This document shows positions 26,873 through 35,756 of a stretch of DNA of 64,000 nt, piece after piece; the stretch's first letter is position 1, and each line of letters opens with the position of its first letter. Made by a program: the position numbers and the translations under genes. Below the pieces are notes generated by a model. The model did no database searches. It was not told where the DNA came from and saw only the letters and a program-made list of their open reading frames with translations. Source of the DNA: Blastocatellia bacterium (GTDB lineage Bacteria > Acidobacteriota > Blastocatellia > HR10); NCBI GenBank assembly GCA_025055075.1, contig JANWYV010000004.1, positions 62,001 to 126,000 on the forward strand. The letters run 5' to 3'.

Positions 26873-27295
26873 ATGCGCGGGAGAGGACGGATCGCCATTC
26901 TGGGTTTCGTCTTCGGTACCTATGCCGCGGGATTGGGGCTCCTCTTCCAGCTCACGATCCCCGCAGAGAGCTGGGCGCAGCCGCAGCAAGAACGGAATGC
27001 CGTCGTGAAGGGAACAAGCACGGGCGCTCAAGCTACAGGTGAAGCTGCGGCACAAGCGGGCAAGGCTACAGCAAAGGCCGCTCGGACTGGCGCAAAAGCG
27101 ACGGCAGAGGCAAGCACGTCGGCGGGAAAGACGACCGCCAAAGCGACGGCGAAGGGAGCGACGACAGCCGGGGAGGCGACGGCTCAGGGAGCGACCGAAG
27201 CGGGGAAAGCAGCGGCCAAAGGCGGCAAAGCTGCTGGAAAGGCCGTCGGCAAAGCTGGCAAAGCCGTGGGCAAAGCCTTCAAGCGCATCTTCTGA
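26873..27295 (+). CDS. Exported low-complexity Ala/Lys/Gly/Thr-rich protein
   Basis: A 140-residue protein. A hydrophobic signal-like segment (residues 6-35, IAILGFVFGTYAAGLGLLFQ) is followed by about 95 residues made almost only of Ala, Lys, Gly, Thr and Glu with a loose period of about seven (GEAAAQAGKATAKAARTG, GKAVGKAGKAVGKAF). The spacing suggests an amphipathic or collagen-like/histone H1-like polycation. A perfect GAAGGAGGT site precedes the ATG. It is divergent from the VWA gene and 12 bases before a giant surface protein gene, so it could be a partner or anchor for that protein. Function unknown. Confidence 0.7.
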   Translation: MRGRGRIAILGFVFGTYAAGLGLLFQLTIPAESWAQPQQERNAVVKGTSTGAQATGEAAAQAGKATAKAARTGAKATAEASTSAGKTTAKATAKGATTAGEATAQGATEAGKAAAKGGKAAGKAVGKAGKAVGKAFKRIF

Positions 27296-27307
27296 AAGCG
27301 AGCCCAT

Positions 27308-30300
27308 ATGAGGACGGGATACAAGCACGTCACTGCGTGGTGTGTGGTTTTCGTCTCTCTTACGCTTTGGGTACCGCTCACTAGCTCAACTCCGCAGGCT
27401 GGGACGATCATCGTGGATACGCTTAGTGATGCCGACGATGGGACTGATGGACGTTGTTCCCTGCGAGAGGCTATTGTGGCAGCAAATACTAACGCGACGT
27501 ACAACGAGTGCACGCGCTCGGGCCCACCAGATGATACGATCACTTTCAGTGTGAGCGGGACCATCGTGCTGAACAACGGCATGCTTCCCATGATCCTTAG
27601 CGGATCAGGAGTGCTCACGATCGATGGAGGCGGGCGCATCACTATTAGCGGCGCAGGAACGACGCGCATTTTGCACAACCAAGGGGATCTGAGGTTGAGA
27701 AATTTGCGACTCGTTGAGGGTTACATAGATATTGGCGATGGTGGCGCTATTTTCAATGATGGAGGCGACCTGCGCATCGAGAACAGCATATTACGAGACA
27801 ACGTCGTGGACGAGGGATTTGGAGGAGCAATCTCGAATCGGCTAGGTCGAGTCGTTATCATGAACAGTCAATTCTTGAATAACCGTATCCCGATTACTGG
27901 CGATGGCGGGGCGGTCTTTAACTTTAACGGAATGGTCGTCGTGAGTGCCAGTATCTTCTCAGAAAATTTCGCCGAGGTAGGCGGCGGAATAGCTCAGTTC
28001 CAACCAACATCGCATCTCATGATCAGTGAGACGACGTTTTCGAATAATAGCGCAGTCTTCAGTGGAGCTGTAGCTAATGACCGTGGAGCGGTGATTATTG
28101 TTCGTAGTACGTTCTCAGGGAACCGTGGAATTGGTGGATACAGTGGTGCAGTCTCTAATTTTGACAGGATGACGGTGACGAACAGTACGTTCTCAGGGAA
28201 TATAGCTAGAGGGGGCAACATTGGCGGAGGAGCCATCGTCAATGGAGGAGAATTGTACCTCAGTTTCGTGACCATCGCCTTTAACCAAGCCACCACTGCA
28301 AACGGAGGAGGGATTTTCAACAATAGCGTCGGCGTTGTGCGCATCAAGAATTCGATTGTAGCGGGAAATACCGCGGGAGGCGCTGGAGGAAACTGTTGGA
28401 GTCAAGGCGGACCGATCCTTTCCCTTGGCGGGAATGTGGATAACGATGGCACCTGCTTTGGAGGAGCGGGGAGCCCGAACATTAATCTCGGTCCCTTGCA
28501 AAATAACGGAGGGCCGACGCAGACCCACGCTTTGCAGGCGGGTAGCGTTGCAATTGGCGCAGCGATTGACTGTACCGATGCGCAAGGCAATTCGATCACT
28601 GAGGACCAGCGAGGAATTCCTCGTCCTCAACCGGCTGTTGGAGCATGCGATGCGGGGGCATACGAAGCCCGACAGTTCAGGCTCACTGTGCAAAGGATCG
28701 GCACAGGGAGCGGGACGGCAAACAGCTCTCCCACAGGGATCTCCTGCGGATTAGATTGCACTGAAGATTACAGTGAGGGCACGACCGTACAGTTGATGGC
28801 CACTCCCGATCCGGGCTCCAGCTTCGCCGGCTGGGGAGGCGCCTGTTCCGGCGTCTCGCCTTCGACCTCCGTGGTCCTCGATGCGAACAAAACATGCACG
28901 GTGCTGTTCCAGCTTAGCCGCGCGGATCTTCGCATTAGCAAGCGGGCATCGCCTGACCCGGTGGTGGTTGGACAGTCGTTGCTGTATACCATTGAGGTCA
29001 TGAACAGAGGGCCTGCGACTGCCACTAACGTTCAGGTGGAGGACTTCCTCCCAGAAGACGTTCAGCTCGAGGGGGTCTCTGGAACGGGGTGGAGCTGTAG
29101 CTCTGCGGGCAATCAGGTCACTTGTACTCGTCCTTCTATACCGGCTCAAACGACGGCTCCTCCGATTCGGGTGAGCGTGCGGGCACCGTTACGAATGATC
29201 ACTCTCACGAACACGGCGAGCGTGCGTTCATCAGTCCCTGACCAACAACTGCAGGATAACCAAGCGAGTGTGGAGACACCGGTCGTTGGGCCGACTATGG
29301 CGTTTTTCATGGCTCGTTTCTCTCCCACAGGGGCTGAGGTCTCGATGGCCGCTTCATCATCACGCGGGGTGATCGTAGCCGATCCGCTTCAGGATCACGT
29401 GCGAGTGTTCGCATACCACAAGCAGGAGGGATTGAAGTTGAGGCAAACGATTCGGGTGGGACGAGGACCGGTCGCCGTGGCTGTAGGAGATGTGACAGGA
29501 GATGAGTGGACGGATGCTGTCACGGCGAACTTCTTGGGACGCAGCGTGACCGTAGTGCGAGGGCGAGGAGACGGAACGTTCGAACCTCGAGCGCGGACGT
29601 TCACCATCGGGGGGAGACCTGGGGCCATAGGGCTTGGCGATTTCAATCGAGACGGGCGATTGGACCTGGTGGTGACGTATCTTGATACGGGACAGCTTGA
29701 GCTTTGGTTAGGACGAGGAGATGGGACGTTCAGGGCAGGACGCCGAATTGCCGTTGGGAAACAACCCGTGGCGTTAGCCATAGCAGATATAAACCGAGAT
29801 GGATTCCTCGATGCAGCAGTAGCCGACTGGGATTCTTCTGACGTGACCGTGCTCTTGGGGAAGCCAGGTGGGGCATTGGCGTCCGCTCAAGAGGTGAGCG
29901 TGGGAATGAAACCGACAGCAGTGACAGCGAGCGATTTGAACGGAGATGGATACGTCGAGCTGATTGTGGTGAACCATCGAGAGTCAAGTATTTCGATTTT
30001 GCAGAATGAGGGGAATGGGCGTGGGACGGTACGCTTTCGATCGGTGATAACTGTGCCGACGGCCGACGCTCCGCTGGGGGTGGCCGTGGGACGCTTCTCG
30101 TCTACGGGATTGAGTTTGGCCTGCGTGGGCGCGAATGCTCGAGAGATTTGGCTGTATCAACTCGATGAACGGATGATTCCAAGTCTAAAGCAAAAGCTGA
30201 CTGCAACCAATATCTCGGCTGCTCTTACGGCGGGGGATCTCAACGAGGATGGCTGGTTGGACGTGATCGCCCTAGATGCACTTGGAGAACTCTTAGAGGT

Positions 30301-30349
30301 TTGGACGGCCGATGAACGAGGAATCTTTCACAAGAGGCTCTACCGCTAG
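27308..30349 (+). CDS. Large surface protein: CSLREA beta-helix, DUF11 and FG-GAP repeats
   Basis: A 1013-residue exported protein. A signal peptide (residues 1-30) is followed by CSLREAIVAANTNATY, the CSLREA motif that heads right-handed beta-helix domains. Residues about 80-380 contain repeated parallel-helix rungs (FSNNSAVFSGAVAND, FSGNRGIGGYSGAVSN). About 460-530 is an InlB-like repeat (TVQLMATPDPGSSFAGWGGACSG), about 535-660 a DUF11 adhesin domain (ISKRASPDPVVVGQSL), and about 690-1013 several FG-GAP/VCBS repeats with Ca-binding DxNxDG (DFNRDGRLDLVV). It looks like an adhesin or matrix protein. The sequence appears visibly more A+T-rich than its neighbours. Confidence 0.85.
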   Translation: MRTGYKHVTAWCVVFVSLTLWVPLTSSTPQAGTIIVDTLSDADDGTDGRCSLREAIVAANTNATYNECTRSGPPDDTITFSVSGTIVLNNGMLPMILSGSGVLTIDGGGRITISGAGTTRILHNQGDLRLRNLRLVEGYIDIGDGGAIFNDGGDLRIENSILRDNVVDEGFGGAISNRLGRVVIMNSQFLNNRIPITGDGGAVFNFNGMVVVSASIFSENFAEVGGGIAQFQPTSHLMISETTFSNNSAVFSGAVANDRGAVIIVRSTFSGNRGIGGYSGAVSNFDRMTVTNSTFSGNIARGGNIGGGAIVNGGELYLSFVTIAFNQATTANGGGIFNNSVGVVRIKNSIVAGNTAGGAGGNCWSQGGPILSLGGNVDNDGTCFGGAGSPNINLGPLQNNGGPTQTHALQAGSVAIGAAIDCTDAQGNSITEDQRGIPRPQPAVGACDAGAYEARQFRLTVQRIGTGSGTANSSPTGISCGLDCTEDYSEGTTVQLMATPDPGSSFAGWGGACSGVSPSTSVVLDANKTCTVLFQLSRADLRISKRASPDPVVVGQSLLYTIEVMNRGPATATNVQVEDFLPEDVQLEGVSGTGWSCSSAGNQVTCTRPSIPAQTTAPPIRVSVRAPLRMITLTNTASVRSSVPDQQLQDNQASVETPVVGPTMAFFMARFSPTGAEVSMAASSSRGVIVADPLQDHVRVFAYHKQEGLKLRQTIRVGRGPVAVAVGDVTGDEWTDAVTANFLGRSVTVVRGRGDGTFEPRARTFTIGGRPGAIGLGDFNRDGRLDLVVTYLDTGQLELWLGRGDGTFRAGRRIAVGKQPVALAIADINRDGFLDAAVADWDSSDVTVLLGKPGGALASAQEVSVGMKPTAVTASDLNGDGYVELIVVNHRESSISILQNEGNGRGTVRFRSVITVPTADAPLGVAVGRFSSTGLSLACVGANAREIWLYQLDERMIPSLKQKLTATNISAALTAGDLNEDGWLDVIALDALGELLEVWTADERGIFHKRLYR

Positions 30350-30368
30350 GCCTCATGGCGATGCGACC

Positions 30369-30398
30369 TTGACAGATTCAGCGATATTCTACTATGGT
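30369..30398 (+). promoter_or_regulatory. Promoter of tRNA-Ala
   Basis: A perfect TTGACA at 30369-30374 is followed by TATGGT at 30393-30398 (spacing 18) or TACTAT at 30390-30395 (spacing 15). The tRNA begins 12 bases further on, which fits a short 5' leader. Confidence 0.6.
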
Positions 30399-30410
30399 TA
30401 ACGCGTTGGT

Positions 30411-30486
30411 GGGCCGGTAGCTCAGCTGGGAGAGCGCCAGAATCGCACTCTGGAGGTCGGGAGTTCGAATCTCCTCCGGTCCACCA
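30411..30486 (+). tRNA. tRNA-Ala (anticodon CGC)
   Basis: A complete 76-base cloverleaf with encoded CCA. The acceptor stem GGGCCGG/CCGGTCC includes the G3:U70 wobble pair that identifies alanine tRNAs. The D stem is GCTC/GAGC, the anticodon stem CCAGA/TCTGG with loop ATCGCAC (anticodon CGC at 30444-30446), and the T arm GGGAG TTCGAAT CTCCT. It reads GCG codons. It is a single gene, not part of an rRNA operon. The 141 bases after it hold a 12-base palindrome (30552-30563) and a short ACTCTG/CAGAGT hairpin but no gene. Confidence 0.97.
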
Positions 30487-30627
30487 AATCGCCGCGATTT
30501 CCCGCAATATTCCCTACCGGTTGTCCATGAGACGACCGCGATGTTCTTAGCTCTCGCGCGAGAATTACCGCGAAAGACTCTGCTAGCTCCTGCCAGAGTT
30601 GTCTCTTGCGAGATGGAAAGCAATCGT

Positions 30628-31584
30628 TCAGATCCTCCGAATGGGCGGAGATTGCGCGCGGAGCAACTCGGTGACTTCCGCGCGCGTGGGCATTGAGGGT
30701 TGCGCTCCCTCTTTGGTGACAGCGATCGCGCCGCAGGCGTTGGCGAATCTCACAGCTGAGAGGAGATCCATGCCTTCGCTCAGGGCGACGGCCAAGCCTC
30801 CGGTGAACGCGTCGCCCGCCGCCGTGCAGTCTACGGCTTTCACCTCGAAAGGTGCGGCGTGAAATGTCCCTCCGCGCGTGGCGATCACAGCGCCTTCTCC
30901 CCCTAAGGTGATCACGACGCATCCAGCGCCTCGATCGAGCAACCGACGAGCGGCTTCACGGGCGCTCTCCAGATCGGTGATCTTCACCCGACTCAGCTCC
31001 GAGGCCTCATGCCGATTCGGGGTGATGACATCGGCTCGCCGCAAAAGTTCGTCTTCCAACGAGCGAGCGGGAGCTGGGTTCAAGATCACGCGCAATCCAT
31101 ACTCACGAGCGGCTGCTGTGACGGCTTCGACGATTTCGAGCGGGATCTCCAGTTGAAGGATCACCGTCGTATAGGGATGACAGGTTTGAAAGAGATTCCG
31201 AAAGTACGCCGCTCCACGCGTCGCCCAGTGGCGATTGGCCCCGGGAGCCGTGGCGATCGCATTCTCCCCCGACTCATCCACCATAATGAGGGCGACGCCC
31301 GTATGGGCATCGGGCAGCCACTCGACGAGGGAGACGTTGACACCGCCACTGGCGAGGCTTTTGACGACCATGGCCCCGAAGTCGTCCGTCCCGACGTTCC
31401 CGATGAGTCGCACCTTCCCTCCCAAGCGCGCGACGGCGAGGGCCTGGTTCGCTCCTTTTCCTCCCCCGAATACTTTGAAATTGTATCCGGAGACGGTCTC
31501 CCCAGGTCGCGGCAGCCGTGGCACGCGAATGACCAGATCCGCATTGATGCTCCCCACGACGATGACATCCGATGCGGCCGGCAT
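30628..31584 (-). CDS. rbsK: Ribokinase (PfkB family)
   Basis: A 318-residue sugar kinase. VVGSINADLVIRVPRLPRPGET at the start (split), FGGGKGANQALAVARLGG and the C-terminal VDCTAAGDAFTGGLAVAL match PfkB signatures 1 and 2; the GAGD motif reads AAGD with the catalytic Asp kept. The ribokinase-type NxD and GGKGANQ residues favour ribose over fructose or adenosine, but substrate is an inference. GAGGAGAGGAG precedes the ATG, and TAGAAT upstream (about 31630) may be its -10 box. No transporter or ribose-metabolism gene lies next to it. Confidence 0.88.
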   Translation of the reverse strand: MPAASDVIVVGSINADLVIRVPRLPRPGETVSGYNFKVFGGGKGANQALAVARLGGKVRLIGNVGTDDFGAMVVKSLASGGVNVSLVEWLPDAHTGVALIMVDESGENAIATAPGANRHWATRGAAYFRNLFQTCHPYTTVILQLEIPLEIVEAVTAAAREYGLRVILNPAPARSLEDELLRRADVITPNRHEASELSRVKITDLESAREAARRLLDRGAGCVVITLGGEGAVIATRGGTFHAAPFEVKAVDCTAAGDAFTGGLAVALSEGMDLLSAVRFANACGAIAVTKEGAQPSMPTRAEVTELLRAQSPPIRRI

Positions 31585-31713
31585 GATGCTCCTCTCCTCA
31601 ACAGGTGCTCATTCGTTGAGCGATAATTCTACCCACTGGTGAGCTGATCCTCCACCGAGCTGGAGTCCGACAACCATCCCCACGACCCCATCGAGATACG
31701 GCAAACCATTCTG

Positions 31714-32142
31714 ATGACGTTCGCTGAGGGCTTGGCGAATCGCGGAGACTCGCGCTACCATTGGGCCGCATATCTTGAGGAATTCGAAGCGTGGACGAAA
31801 GCCATGGAGATTCTGAGAGTCGTTGCGGCCATTCAGGGCGTCTATGGGATCTTGAATCTGCTTGGGGGGATCTTCGCGGATGCATATGGCGTTCCGCTCC
31901 GGCCGCAGCTCGGATTCGCGTTGGTGGGATTCGCCCAGGTGGCTTCGGCCGTCGGGCTGTGGCGCTCTCGGAAATGGGCTGCCATCGTCGCCTTCGCGAC
32001 GTTGGTCGTCCTCAGCGGGCTGGCTCTCTATATGGACCTTTCTTCCTCGGGAGATGTTTCGATCGCAGACCATCTCATCCGTGCGGCGATCGGTGTGGGG
32101 ATCGCTGGTCTGATCCTCCTCCGATGGAAACAACTGGCCTGA
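31714..32142 (+). CDS. Small membrane protein of unknown function
   Basis: A 142-residue protein with about four hydrophobic segments between residues 32 and 138 (VVAAIQGVYGILNLLGGI, LGFALVGFAQVASAVGLW, AAIVAFATLVVLSGLALY, IRAAIGVGIAGLILL). The pattern fits small DUF-type membrane proteins with a repeated hairpin. The first 30 residues are polar and poorly supported, and the true start may be the ATG at 31804; neither start has a good ribosome binding site. The gene ends 57 bases before asnS and may be its upstream neighbour on one transcript. Confidence 0.6.
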   Translation: MTFAEGLANRGDSRYHWAAYLEEFEAWTKAMEILRVVAAIQGVYGILNLLGGIFADAYGVPLRPQLGFALVGFAQVASAVGLWRSRKWAAIVAFATLVVLSGLALYMDLSSSGDVSIADHLIRAAIGVGIAGLILLRWKQLA

Positions 32143-32199
32143 ATCGCGCCACCTGCGATAGGATTAGAAGGCCATAAGTTTCGGGCGAGGGGAACGACG

Positions 32200-33495
32200 A
32201 TGAAGCATGTCTACGTGAGCGAGATCGCCCAGTACGTGGGTCAGGAGGTCATCCTGAAGGGATGGCTCTACAACAAGCGCTCCAGCGGCAAGATCATGTT
32301 CCCGCAAATTCGAGACGGCTCCGGAATCATCCAAGGCGTCGTTCTCAAGACGCAAGTCCCCGAGCGCGTGTGGGAGGATTTAGATCACTTGCCACAGGAA
32401 TCCTCGCTCATCGTGCGCGGCACGGTTCGAGAGGAGAAACGCGCGCCCGGGGGATACGAGATCGAGATCCATGATGTGGAGGTCGTCAGTGTCGCCGAAC
32501 CGTATCCGTTAGGGAAGAAGGATCATGGGATTGAGTTCCTCCTGGACCATCGGCATCTCTGGCTCCGCTCCCGTCGCCCGCATGCTGTCCTGAAGATCCG
32601 CCACGAGGTGATTCGCGCCATTCGGGAGTTCCTGGATTCCAATGGCTTCGTACTCTGCGATGCGCCGATCTTCACCCCAGCGGCTTGCGAAGGGACGACG
32701 ACGCTCTTCGAGGTGAACTATTTCGAGGATCAGAAGGCCTACCTGACGCAATCCGGCCAGCTCTACAATGAAGCGGCGTGTATGGCCTTCGGGAAAGTCT
32801 ACTGCTTTGGCCCGACTTTTCGAGCGGAGCGTTCCAAGACGCGACGCCATCTGACGGAGTTCTGGATGGTCGAGCCGGAAGTCGCCTATGCGACGTTGGA
32901 AGACATCATGGAGCTGGCCGAGCAACTGGTGACCTTCATCATCGAGCGCGTGCTGGAACGACGGCGCGCGGAACTGCAGGTGCTCGAGCGCGACATCTCG
33001 CGCTTGGAGAACATCCGCCCGCCGTTCCCACGGATCCGCTACGACGAAGCGGTCGAACGGCTTCGGGAAGGAGGCTTCGAGTTCTCGTGGGGAGATGACT
33101 TCGGCGCGCCGCACGAAACGTACTTATCTGAGCAATTCGATAAGCCCGTGATGATCCACCGGTACCCGGTAGCGGTGAAGGCGTTCTACATGGAGCCGGA
33201 TCCGGAACGCCCGGAGCTGGCCCTCTGCGTGGACATGCTCGCCCCCGAGGGCTATGGAGAGATCATCGGCGGCGGTCAACGCATCGCTTCGCTCGAATTG
33301 CTCAAGCAGCGGATTCGCGAGCATAACTTGCCGGAGGAAGCCTTCGAGTGGTATCTCGACCTACGGCGCTACGGTTCCGTTCCCCATGCGGGTTTCGGAT
33401 TGGGGATCGAGCGCACGGTAGCGTGGATCTGCGGTCTGGAGCACGTGCGGGAGGCCATTCCCTTCCCACGCATGCTCTATCGCCTTAAGCCTTGA
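32200..33495 (+). CDS. asnS: Asparaginyl-tRNA synthetase
   Basis: A 431-residue class IIb synthetase. The N-terminal OB-fold ([26 protein letters not shown], split) binds the anticodon; motif 2 is [21 protein letters not shown] (split) and motif 3 is [15 protein letters not shown]. The asparagine-type catalytic residues and length agree with AsnRS rather than AspRS. It charges tRNA-Asn directly. It starts a run of five same-strand genes with short gaps or overlaps, which suggests a housekeeping operon. Confidence 0.95.
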   Translation: MKHVYVSEIAQYVGQEVILKGWLYNKRSSGKIMFPQIRDGSGIIQGVVLKTQVPERVWEDLDHLPQESSLIVRGTVREEKRAPGGYEIEIHDVEVVSVAEPYPLGKKDHGIEFLLDHRHLWLRSRRPHAVLKIRHEVIRAIREFLDSNGFVLCDAPIFTPAACEGTTTLFEVNYFEDQKAYLTQSGQLYNEAACMAFGKVYCFGPTFRAERSKTRRHLTEFWMVEPEVAYATLEDIMELAEQLVTFIIERVLERRRAELQVLERDISRLENIRPPFPRIRYDEAVERLREGGFEFSWGDDFGAPHETYLSEQFDKPVMIHRYPVAVKAFYMEPDPERPELALCVDMLAPEGYGEIIGGGQRIASLELLKQRIREHNLPEEAFEWYLDLRRYGSVPHAGFGLGIERTVAWICGLEHVREAIPFPRMLYRLKP

Positions 33496-33509
33496 TCGGG
33501 CGAACCACG

Positions 33510-34067
33510 ATGCATCGTCCCGTCATCTCCATCTTCGGCAGCTCGCGTTGTCAGCCCGAAGAGTGGGAATATCGGGAAGCGGAACGCTTGGGCCGGCAGC
33601 TCGCAGAAGCGGGATACACGGTGTGCACGGGCGGATATGCGGGCGTCATGGAAGCGGCCAATCGCGGAGCGTGGCTTGCAGGGGGTGATTCCTGGGGCGT
33701 CACCGTGGATGTCTTCTCGGAGCCACCAAACGCTTATCTCTCGCGCGAGATTCGTACGCGCGATCTCCTGGAGCGGCTGAAGGTCGTCAGCGAATTAGCG
33801 CATGGGTTCGTCGCCTTGCGAGGGGGGATCGGGACGCTCGCCGAGATCGCTCTCTTCTGGAACCTCGCTCTCATCGAGCAATCGGCATCGGGTCGCCCTC
33901 TGATCTTGCTGGGCGAGTGCTGGGACCCGATTCTTGCGAGCTTTCTGGAGCATTTGGCGTTTCGCCCGCAAGACCTCTCGGCCGTCGTATGCGTGTCCTC
34001 GGCCGAAGAAGCCGTGCGTGAAATCTGTCGGCGCGTGCCGCGGGGGATTTCGACCGGAGCGTCGTGA
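33510..34067 (+). CDS. LOG-family protein (TIGR00730-like)
   Basis: A 185-residue Rossmann-like protein. SIFGSSRCQPEEWEYREA at the start, TGGYAGVMEAANRGA in the middle and the phosphate-binding LRGGIGTLAEI (family PGGxGTxxE with Pro to Arg) mark the LOG/lysine-decarboxylase-like group. Family members hydrolyse nucleoside monophosphates such as cytokinin riboside or pyrimidine/purine 5'-monophosphates. The ATG at 33510 lies 14 bases after the asnS stop; a TTG overlapping that stop is a possible earlier start. Next gene follows after four bases. Confidence 0.85.
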   Translation: MHRPVISIFGSSRCQPEEWEYREAERLGRQLAEAGYTVCTGGYAGVMEAANRGAWLAGGDSWGVTVDVFSEPPNAYLSREIRTRDLLERLKVVSELAHGFVALRGGIGTLAEIALFWNLALIEQSASGRPLILLGECWDPILASFLEHLAFRPQDLSAVVCVSSAEEAVREICRRVPRGISTGAS

Positions 34068-34071
34068 GGCG

Positions 34072-34770
34072 ATGAACGTCCTCGTGGATCGAAAAGAGCG
34101 AATGCTCGCGCATGAGGTTTCTCATCGTGGAAGCCGATGGGGTAGTTCTTCTTCCAGCGCAATATTTCGCGCGTGGTGGATCCGCTTCCTGGAGATGGCT
34201 GACGTCAGACCTGGAGCGCGGGTCCTCGATATCGCTTGGGAGACGGCCGGAACAGCTCTTCAGCTGTCGCGGCTGGTCGAGCCCGGAGGGCGCGTCGTGT
34301 GCCTCAGCTTCACCGAAGCGCAGATGGAGCGCTTGCGAGCTGAAGCGCGCGCCTTCGGCCTGGCCGCTGAGAGTAAGATCGAATGGCGCGTGGCGACGAC
34401 ACATCGTCTCCCCTTCGAGGACGCGCAGTTCGACGTCGTCAGTTGTGCGGCCGGCGTACGGCATCTGAACGTCCCGCATCTTGCCCGCGAAGCGCATCGT
34501 GTGCTCGCCGCCAGAGGCCGGTTCGTCCTGACCGAGCGCCTATTGCAAGGGACGCCGTGCGATTCGCTCTTTTTGCGACTGCGACGAGCCTTCTATCGCT
34601 ATATTCGTCGGGATTCGGAGGAAGCAGAGGCGACCTTCTATACTGCCGATCGCTTGGCCGAACTTTTACGCGCGGTTGGCTTCGCCCAAATCTTCGTTCG
34701 CGGCCTAGAGCGGCCGCGTTTTCAAGGATGGCCCGTCCTCTCGCTCGTGCGCGCATGGAAAGCCTCATGA
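34072..34770 (+). CDS. SAM-methyltransferase-fold protein with degenerate cofactor site
   Basis: A 232-residue UbiE-like protein. The fold is recognisable ([35 protein letters not shown]), but motif I reads [13 protein letters not shown] in place of the VLDxGxGTG loop, and the acidic residue at the end of strand 2 is replaced ([10 protein letters not shown] instead of VxGxDxSxxM). Both changes remove standard SAM contacts, so methyl transfer is doubtful. GAGG five bases before the ATG supports the start. The stop overlaps the arginase start (ATGA), so the pair is translationally coupled. Confidence 0.75.
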   Translation: MNVLVDRKERMLAHEVSHRGSRWGSSSSSAIFRAWWIRFLEMADVRPGARVLDIAWETAGTALQLSRLVEPGGRVVCLSFTEAQMERLRAEARAFGLAAESKIEWRVATTHRLPFEDAQFDVVSCAAGVRHLNVPHLAREAHRVLAARGRFVLTERLLQGTPCDSLFLRLRRAFYRYIRRDSEEAEATFYTADRLAELLRAVGFAQIFVRGLERPRFQGWPVLSLVRAWKAS

Positions 34771-35678
34771 AGCGCCCGATCAAAATCATCGGTGTGCCCA
34801 TGGACCTCGGCGCGAACCGTCGAGGGGTAGACATGGGCCCTTCAGCGCTCCGCATTGCAGGTCTTCAGCCGCGGTTGATTCAGCTCGGATATATCGTTGA
34901 GGACTTGGGGAATCTCCCCGTCAACATCCCAGAAGTCTTGCGGATCACCGATCCGCGCATGAAGTACTTGGCCGAGGTCGCTGACGTCAATCGCCTGCTG
35001 GCCGATCGCGTCGAGCAGGTCGTCGCTGAGGGAGCGATCCCCTTGGTGCTGGGTGGCGATCAATCCATCTCCATTGGGACGATCGCGGGATTGGCTTCGC
35101 ACTATCACCGACGCGGAGAGAAAATCGGCGTCCTTTGGTTTGACGCGCACGCCGATATGAACACGCCCGAGACGACGCCATCGGGTAATATTCATGGCAT
35201 GCCCTATGCCGTCTCACTCGGCCTAGGCGTGCCGGAGCTGACCGATCTGAAGGGATTCCGTCCGAAGCTAGACCCCTCCTGCTGCGTCCTCATCGGCGTG
35301 CGAGATGTGGACCCGCTCGAACGGGAGAACATTCGTCGAAGCGGCATCGCGGTCTTCACGATGCGGGAACTGGACGAGCTGGGCATGCGCGCCGTCATGG
35401 AACGCGCCATCGAGATCGCTTCCCGAGGGACGGTGGGGTTTCACGTCAGCCTCGACATGGACTTCTTCGACCCCTTTTATGCCCCGGGCGTGGGCACCCC
35501 CGTGCCGGGCGGTGCGACTTATCGCGAGGGCCACTTGGCCATGGAGCTCATCGCCGACTCCCAGAAGCTCCTCTCGTTGGAGATCGTGGAGGTGAATCCT
35601 GTGCTCGATGTGCGCAATCATACGGCGGAATTCGCTGTCGAACTCGCTCTCTCCGCATTCGGGAAGCGCATCTTGTGA
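34767..35678 (+). CDS. rocF: Arginase
   Basis: A 303-residue ureohydrolase. Starts [22 protein letters not shown] as in arginases (split at LGANRRG). Metal-site motifs are [22 protein letters not shown] and SLDMDFFDP. The first box should be GGDHS: the His that ligates one Mn is Gln here, while the other five ligands are present. Expected reaction is arginine to ornithine and urea. No ornithine or urea genes lie nearby. The ATG overlaps the upstream stop by four bases. Agmatinase-type specificity is less likely because of the SGNIHGMP loop typical of arginases. Confidence 0.9.
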   Translation: MKRPIKIIGVPMDLGANRRGVDMGPSALRIAGLQPRLIQLGYIVEDLGNLPVNIPEVLRITDPRMKYLAEVADVNRLLADRVEQVVAEGAIPLVLGGDQSISIGTIAGLASHYHRRGEKIGVLWFDAHADMNTPETTPSGNIHGMPYAVSLGLGVPELTDLKGFRPKLDPSCCVLIGVRDVDPLERENIRRSGIAVFTMRELDELGMRAVMERAIEIASRGTVGFHVSLDMDFFDPFYAPGVGTPVPGGATYREGHLAMELIADSQKLLSLEIVEVNPVLDVRNHTAEFAVELALSAFGKRIL

Positions 35679-35756
35679 CGCGATGTTTCGCGTCTTCATG
35701 GTGGAAGCCAACGTATTCGAGCGTGTATACTTCCAAACAGCGGAGGCGGGACGGCG

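Noticed and set aside
27000-27290. Short repeated units that could suggest a CRISPR or tandem DNA repeat
   Set aside because: The repeats are imperfect, have no constant spacer and follow codon periodicity; they encode the Ala/Lys-rich protein.
30411-30486. tRNA-Ala as an integration site of a mobile element
   Set aside because: I found no duplicate of the tRNA 3' end and no integrase, transposase or phage gene in the window.
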